The translations under genes and the position numbers were made by a program. Under the pieces are notes generated by a model. The model worked only from the letters and a program-made list of their open reading frames with translations. It was not told where the DNA came from and did not search any database. Source: Anthonomus grandis grandis (Eukaryota > Arthropoda > Insecta > Coleoptera > Curculionidae). Taken from it: DNA of 64,000 nt. Below are positions 58,268 to 64,000 of this stretch, one piece after another. Position 1 is the stretch's first letter. Every line of letters begins with the position of its first letter. The DNA is taken from the NCBI RefSeq assembly GCF_022605725.1, contig NC_065547.1, positions 27,135,167 through 27,199,166 on the forward strand, written 5' to 3'.

Positions 58268-59349
58268 AGTAAATCTGTCAAATTTGTGACGAAAAATTAC
58301 CTAAACACTTTTTTTTCGGAAATCGTTAAAAGAGCATACAAAAAACTTGAAATTTGTGACCTTGACGCGTACCGGGTTTTTAAAAAAACTCAAAAGTTTT
58401 TTGGATTTCATTTATCTCGGAACGTTTTTGGAACAATTTGTAAGGACAAAAAATGTCGGGGACATCATTTTCTACAACTCTTCTCATTGAGTCCACTTGC
58501 TGCGATGAAAATTACAAAAAGTAGATGGCGCCAAAGTACCCAAAAAAGTATTTTTTCGCTTTTTGGGATAAAAATTTTTTATTTATTGCAAAACTGTCAA
58601 CGAAAAAGTTGTTCGTCACAAAAAAACCTACAAAATTCATTTAAAAAATTTTCTTAGCCGAAAAACCGTTCCCTAGTTATAGCGTGTACAATTACGACCA
58701 TTTTGCTTTGTATGATGAAATCAAGTTTTTTCATACTCAAAATATGTAAAAATGTTCTTCCATATTTACAATAAGAAAAAATATTTTCAATTGCAAAATT
58801 ATAAATAATAATAATGAACAATAATAAGAAAATTAAAAATATTATATGATTATTTAAGAAAATAGTATATGAATATTAACTTCAATGGTCAAAAGAGATA
58901 TAAAAAAATTTCATGCGCAGTCGTATAACATTTATAATAAAAAAGAAATTATAAATTATCTTGTTAGAATATTCCTTGTTGGTAAACTGTGAAAGAATTC
59001 GATGAAAGTTGTTTCTTTCAAGATAATCTTCGTTTAAAATGTTTTGTACTTACATTAATCCTTGTTCTGTCAGCTTGTTGCACTTATCACTAATATGTGG
59101 TTATAATTACAGTGAAATTAACTGTCATTACTTATTAATTCATGTTTAATAATTAAAGTTGTTTGTAATTCTTACTTTTAAATTATTACTTTAAAAATTA
59201 TTATGTTTGCTCACTTTGATAAGGTTACATAAGATTTTTTCATTTTATAATAAAGTACGAAAAAAAATTGTTGTTTATTATTTTACACATTTACAATAGG
59301 TGCAATTGTTTATTTACTTATTTATTAAATACATTGACGTGTAAATCAC
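58268..59349. other. Unassigned, inserted in or next to the BEL fragment
   Basis: TTTGTGACGAA at 58274 and its inverse TTCGTCACAAA near 58612 face each other, suggesting a small foldback element or the subterminal region of a larger one. No ORF was recognised. Confidence 0.3.
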
Positions 59350-59690
59350 CCTTTTGCAATAATAATACATAGTAGTACATGAGTAAATATAATAATAATA
59401 TAAACAAAGTTTGAAAACCTAATAAAATTAAATTAACTTAGTCGGTGATGGACAGATGAACTGCGTAAAAATTAAAAAAAAATCACAAAAAAAGATCATT
59501 ATCGTTTATAAAAACCCTTTTGCAATAATAATACATAGAAGTACATAAGTGCATTATATGTAATAATAATATAAACAAAGTTGGAAAACTTAATAAAATT
59601 AAATCAACTTTCGGTGGTATAGATATGTACATGCAAGTATATTCGTAAAAATTTAAAAAAAAATATCAAAAAAAGAAGATAATTATCGTG
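59350..59690. repeat. Tandem duplication, about 165 bp unit
   Basis: CCCTTTTGCAATAATAATAC begins both units (about 59350 and 59515). Each continues with ACATAG(T/A)AGTACAT, AATAATATAAACAAAGTT and ATAAAATTAAAT(T/C)AACTT. Confidence 0.6.
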
Positions 59691-59954
59691 TATACACAAT
59701 TCTTACAATTATTACAACCATGAGTATGAGATTTTCCGACAATGTATTAGCGGTTGTGCGTAATCTATTTTTAATATGTATAATTTTGTTATATAGAAAA
59801 CTATTTTTTACCGTACATGATTGGTTCGGAAATGTGCACAGGAAGTGAAAAATTATATATTCAGTGACTTGAATGAAAATAGTTGAATGTTTTAATAGAA
59901 AGACAAATATTTTTAAAAATTGAAATAGTGTTGAATTCCATTTGTCGTATGCGG

Positions 59955-62900
59955 CTATGACATATGTTTCGTAGTTTTTGAATCACTTTCTTTTGTCGTT
60001 GCTCGTCTTTTGCTTTCGAATCTTCTTTCTTGGTAATTGATTAGAAGATGTTTCTGTTCCACTGGATTCTGAAGATGAGTCTGCCGTTGATCCTTCATCA
60101 GTATTATCTGACATTTCGTTTGAGCTGCTGGTTGTTGAAGGCCAATGCATAACTTGTGATGGAAAGTCAAGATCAATATCTTCGATGATGTCAGTTTCAA
60201 GATCGACAACCGGGATGTTACTACAATTCTATCCACCACAGTGCTTGCAAGCAATAGAGCATGTGAGTCCTGCTTTTCTGCACCCGCATGCCGCTCCACA
60301 ATTATTCGTTTTGCAGCAGCAAGTGATGAGCTTTATTAGGTTTTCAGGTGCTGGTTCAAGCTCGGTTTTTATCGGTTCCAAGCCACGTTCGGTTTTTTTC
60401 CATCCCCATTCAGTAGGATCCATATCATTCCCAAGCCAAGTTTAAACCTGATGAAAAGCTCGTAGACTGTGATACTTCGCTGCATTTGGAGAAGATGGTA
60501 GCATGCAAGATTTACTTTGGTTTTTGTGGCACACTAAGTGAATTTTTTGAATCTAATGGTGGCAAGTGAATCACTGCTATTGACTCCGCTGTATAAACAT
60601 GTGAATATTACTTGACCAGCTGCATCAACGGTGTTAGCAAGGCTTAATTTGTCATAAAAATTTTTTGAAGTTTTGAAGATTGCAACTTTTCACTGCTTTT
60701 GAAGAGATACACCAATTTCTGTTTCCCTTGAAAATAAGGGGCAGAAGTCGTGTTGCATCCATGTGGAGTAGAAGGTTGTAATGATGGATATTTGAAAGAC
60801 TGCGGAGAGTAGATATACTACGCAGTTTTCCCGTGACGAGGTTTTTTGAAGTAGATTTGGGATTCTGTCTTTGCCAAACCGACAATCAATACAAGAATGT
60901 CGATGTCTTCCCCAATTCACAGTATGACATGACGACTGTCATGTCATACTGACAAGATAGTTCAAGAGTTTTCCCGAGAATCAAACAATCGGCATCTTCG
61001 AAAGCTTGTCAAACTGTAAAACCAACATCCTCAAATGCAGCTCGGAGATAGTTTACCAAACGGTCCTTGTTGCTGTCATTCGACAAAACCGTCTCCTTTT
61101 GCAATTGTTAAGACAGTGTCTCGCTGAAATTCAACTGATGGAGAATTGTATCTGACTGACCGACGTTGCCTTTCAGCAGATTTAGTGCCACCGTCATTTA
61201 CATCGCAAGGATAACCATCAAATACTACTACAACTTCACCATCAGAATAATGTTTTTGCAGATATTTGACAATATCTATACTAACAATATATTTGAAATA
61301 CCCACAAATGTCCTGGATTGAAGAATTTTTGTGCCATTTTACTTTATGCAGAAGAAAACCACCATCTAGAACATTTAGACGACGTTGACCAAGAGGGACA
61401 TCAGAATTCAATGGGATGAAAGCGTCATAATACGAAGATTTCTTTCCCTTTCTCATTCCATTGCCGTCAAGTAGTGACATTGGATACGGCGACAGCTCGT
61501 ATGTCAGATACTCCTTTAAAGTTTCAGATGTTGGTTGAGAGATGACTATCCTCTGCGTCGGATCGTTGGACACAACTGTATCATGAACCTTTAACTTACT
61601 TGTCATAGTTGATAGTGGTTTTACAGTCTTCCTTCGCTCAAATTTCAAGAAACCAAACGTGTCATCAATGGTCGCCATCATCATGTTGATTCCCTTCTCC
61701 TCAGCTCGGTAGCAGTCGATCGTTTCATCGCCTACAATTCCTGTTCCTATGGATACTACATCTTGGATGTTGGGGAATGGATTATGGCGTGAGAACCAGG
61801 TGTCAAGCTTCTCTACATCCTCGTTGTCTTTCTTTATCCGGGATACTCTCATGTCGATGTGCTGCTCCGAGCTCTCTGGTCAGGAGATATTCCAGCGAAG
61901 TATTTCTTACTTCTCCTGATCGTGCAATATCCGCGGTCTGTGAATTTGTGAAACTCAAAGGGTCTCATTCTCTCTTCTAACGTAGCATCTTAGAGGTATA
62001 GATGAGCCGACTTTGCATAATTAAAATGACCGCTGGCATGGAAGACGGGCAGCATTTTTCGGATTGTGGAAATGTGCAAAGTCCAATTGCCTGTGCGTTC
62101 AGATTCGAGAAAATGCCTTAAAAGGCACGACATTCGATAGTATTGGACCCAAAGTTTTGCTGTTGGTCCTTTCTGTTCGAATTCTGACAATTTGTTTTAA
62201 AATTATTTCGAAAACAAGTCGAATGTTGGGTTATGAATTTCGTCCAAGGTCTCTCAAGATATCGTCCAGCAAGTCGCGCGTTTCGCGGAAATTCGGCTCT
62301 TCTTCATCCAAGGAGTTAATGACAATCTTCGCAGGAGACAAATTAGTTAAAGTGTGGGCTCTGACAGCTCGGGAGTAAGCTTTTCCGAGAAACATTTGTG
62401 GTATCGATCCTTCTGCGTAAATCATTGCCTCTGCGTTTTCCAATCCACTGCCGGACATGATGGTTCCCATTGTGTCCATGAAAGACATGATGAGGTGAAA
62501 TCCACCAAGACGCACAACAGACTTCGATTCTGAATTGGATGGAGCAGTTTCGACTATATCTCTCGCTTTCCAGTACAGCTGCTAGTCAAAATTTTGCTTA
62601 TGTTACCAACTTGGCGGGCATAAAGTAGGGTAGTCAGTACAGTTGAATTGTCTGTGGGGGGTGAATTGATGAAGGGGAGGTATAGAATTTTCGAAGTATT
62701 AAAGGGCAACGATTTCGTGACCTTCTCCATAAAACCGTTCCAACCAGGAAGTAAAACATCGCAACTCCATTTTCCATACATCCACAGTAAATCAACGAAT
62801 GACGGGACAGTTGGTGTTAGAGTTGGATACAATTTATTTAAATCCAAAACTTTATTGGCATTCAAACCGACAGAGGAGGGAAAGTCGTAGGGAACTAATT

Positions 62901-63512
62901 CAATGTGCCTTATCTCTGCTGGATCGATGGATTTTCTTTCTTGGTACTTTCGGCTGACTGCCCCCTCGACCCTGATCGACGTGCTGGGGGTGACACACGG
63001 TATCATTGCCATTACGTGCCAAGAACCTCTTCCATCCAAAGTATTGATGTGGGGATCTGCATTGTCAGCCACCCACTGAGAAGAACTTGTGGTTGCTGCC
63101 TCGAAATCCATGACAACTCCAAGAGCTCAACTTCCGAATAGCAGCATGAAAATTCAATAAAAGCTAAACAATCTATCAAAAATCTAGATGCAAATGTCTT
63201 CTTCAAAAAGCATGCAACTCCGAGCAAAACTTTGAAAACAAAGCACCGAGGATGAGTTGCTTTGATGATCGAATGTGCTATTGACGTTATCTGCTGTTTC
63301 CAATACTGAACGGATATTTTTCTTTTACCAGGAAGGATAACATCTTCAAGAAAAATATTGAAGCATTCTGGAACGTCGTCTTCAGCGCCCTCAAAAAATG
63401 TACTTGTCGCAGGATACTCATTCATTGAATATAGTTTGGAACGAATTTCCTCTATGACTAAAGCTGCTGCTTCACGCATAACTCTTTTTTTTTCTTCAGT
63501 TGCATCACTCAT
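59955..63512 (-). pseudogene. Decayed multicopy gene with C-terminal CXC cysteine cluster
   Basis: Collinear pieces from the N terminus: VPECFNIFLEDVILPGKRKI (63512-63115); QWVADNADPHINTLDGRGSW, IPCVTPSTS, LLWMYGKW and LPGWNGFMEKV (63111-62554); VRLGGFHLIMSFMDTMGTIM and GKAYSRAVRAHTLTNL (62515-62231); TAKLWVQYYRMSCLLRHF and LPVFHASGHFNYAKSAHLYL (62190-61990); TGIVGDETIDCYRAEEKGIN, KSSYYDAFIPL, LDGGFLLHKVKWHKNSS and VVVFDGYPCDVNDGGTKSAE (61852-61076); GCNTTSAPYFQGK (about 60745); PTEWGWKKTERGLEPI, CCCKTNNCGAACGCRKAG and LTCSIACKHCGG (60423-60229); and a Ser-rich tail. At least four frameshifts separate them. I recall this order in many uncharacterised arthropod and cnidarian proteins present in numerous copies, which suggests a mobile element. 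Its function is unknown to me. Confidence 0.6.
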
Positions 63513-63529
63513 CTTACTCGTATACTAAT

Positions 63530-64000
63530 AAAAAAAAAGGTGAGAGACGTTTTTTGTCACAAATTGAACGAGGAATTAAAAAATTCCTCATTCTAAGAGA
63601 TCATTACCCGTATGCAATGGTGAACATAAAATTCTTAATTAATTATATGTTAAAAAATGCGCGATAACTACCTCTTAAAACCCTCCAAATTTCATTTGCA
63701 TATCTCGACCGGTTCCAGAGCTATAAATAAATCGTCAATTTTTAAGAAAAACTTTAACACCTCGTATCTCGGAAAACGAAGCATTTGCGGACATACGTTT
63801 ATATAGCAAACTGTAATTATTTTTCCATGCAGAATCACCCCCCGAAGTTTGTCCCACGACTCAAACGACTACCTAACCCACTATTTAGCGCCAACCCAAG
63901 GTATCAATCCCTTTTTGCAATCCCAACTCCAACCACACAGTCCCATGTATACGCACATGGTTGTCAATCATATATATGATTATATAAATAAACAAAACGT
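63530..64000. other. Window end, upstream side of the CXC gene
   Basis: It has TTTTGTCACAAATTG near 63560, echoing the TTTGTGAC motif at 58274, and CTCGTATCTCGGAAAACG at 63762. These may be subterminal sequences of the element carrying the CXC gene. The far end lies outside the window. Confidence 0.3.

Noticed and set aside
1..64000. tRNA, rRNA or CRISPR loci
   Set aside because: No cloverleaf, rRNA core or spacer-repeat pattern was recognised by eye; tRNAscan-SE was not available to confirm.

Overview
This is an A+T-rich piece of an insect nuclear genome, most likely a beetle. That assignment rests on codon use, on short GT-AG introns and on the transposon mix; it is an inference, not proof. 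Three host genes can be assembled exon by exon. (1) A Rab8 small GTPase lies on + (2267-3229), with its prenylated tail not found. (2) An N-acetylneuraminate lyase-like aldolase lies on - (40303-31441): seven exons, 302 codons, one intron of about 7.5 kb. (3) A complete UDP-glycosyltransferase lies on - (55476-43816): six exons, 511 residues, with a signal peptide and a C-terminal membrane anchor. In the two minus-strand genes the codon phases close exactly across every junction. A fourth possible small gene at 50.8-51.7 kb is not recognised.

Almost everything else is transposable elements, mostly decayed. 0.26-2.03 kb: a PIF/Harbinger element with a MADF-BESS partner and a truncated transposase, just upstream of Rab8. 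4.5-9.6 kb: two minus-strand LINEs. 10.6-12.6 kb: a Penelope-like element with a GIY-YIG domain and a hammerhead-like 3' end. 12.6-15.9 kb: a Tc1 element split by a DIRS retroelement. 16.2-17.9 kb: two foldback MITEs. 19.4-22.5 kb: a hAT transposase relic with a small hAT-like insert in its intron. 22.9-23.7 kb: tandem repeats and a LINE tail. 24.5-28.05 kb: a poorly known transposon with composite inverted ends. 28.1-28.4 kb: the end of an IS630/mariner-type transposase.

The large lyase intron carries two fused LINE pieces, a long near-perfect inverted repeat (36.27-36.78 kb) and another LINE. 41.6-43.1 kb holds a plus-strand LINE and a head-to-head pair of Penelope ends. The UGT introns hold two RNase H-type LINE fragments, a mariner-like element with inverted repeats of about 230 bp, one arm of a MITE, and an element with a D-D-E-like protein, 17-bp inverted repeats and repeated subterminal TGACCAAGTC motifs. 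57.5-58.27 kb is a BEL/Pao integrase fragment. 59.9-63.5 kb is a decayed gene ending in a CXC cysteine cluster, of a multicopy type often seen in arthropods.

The genes do not form a functional cluster. The most informative signals are structural: hammerhead-like Penelope ends, nested insertions, little-described cut-and-paste families, and three short perfect hairpins (42.34, 57.29, 60.92 kb) that look like template-switch scars.
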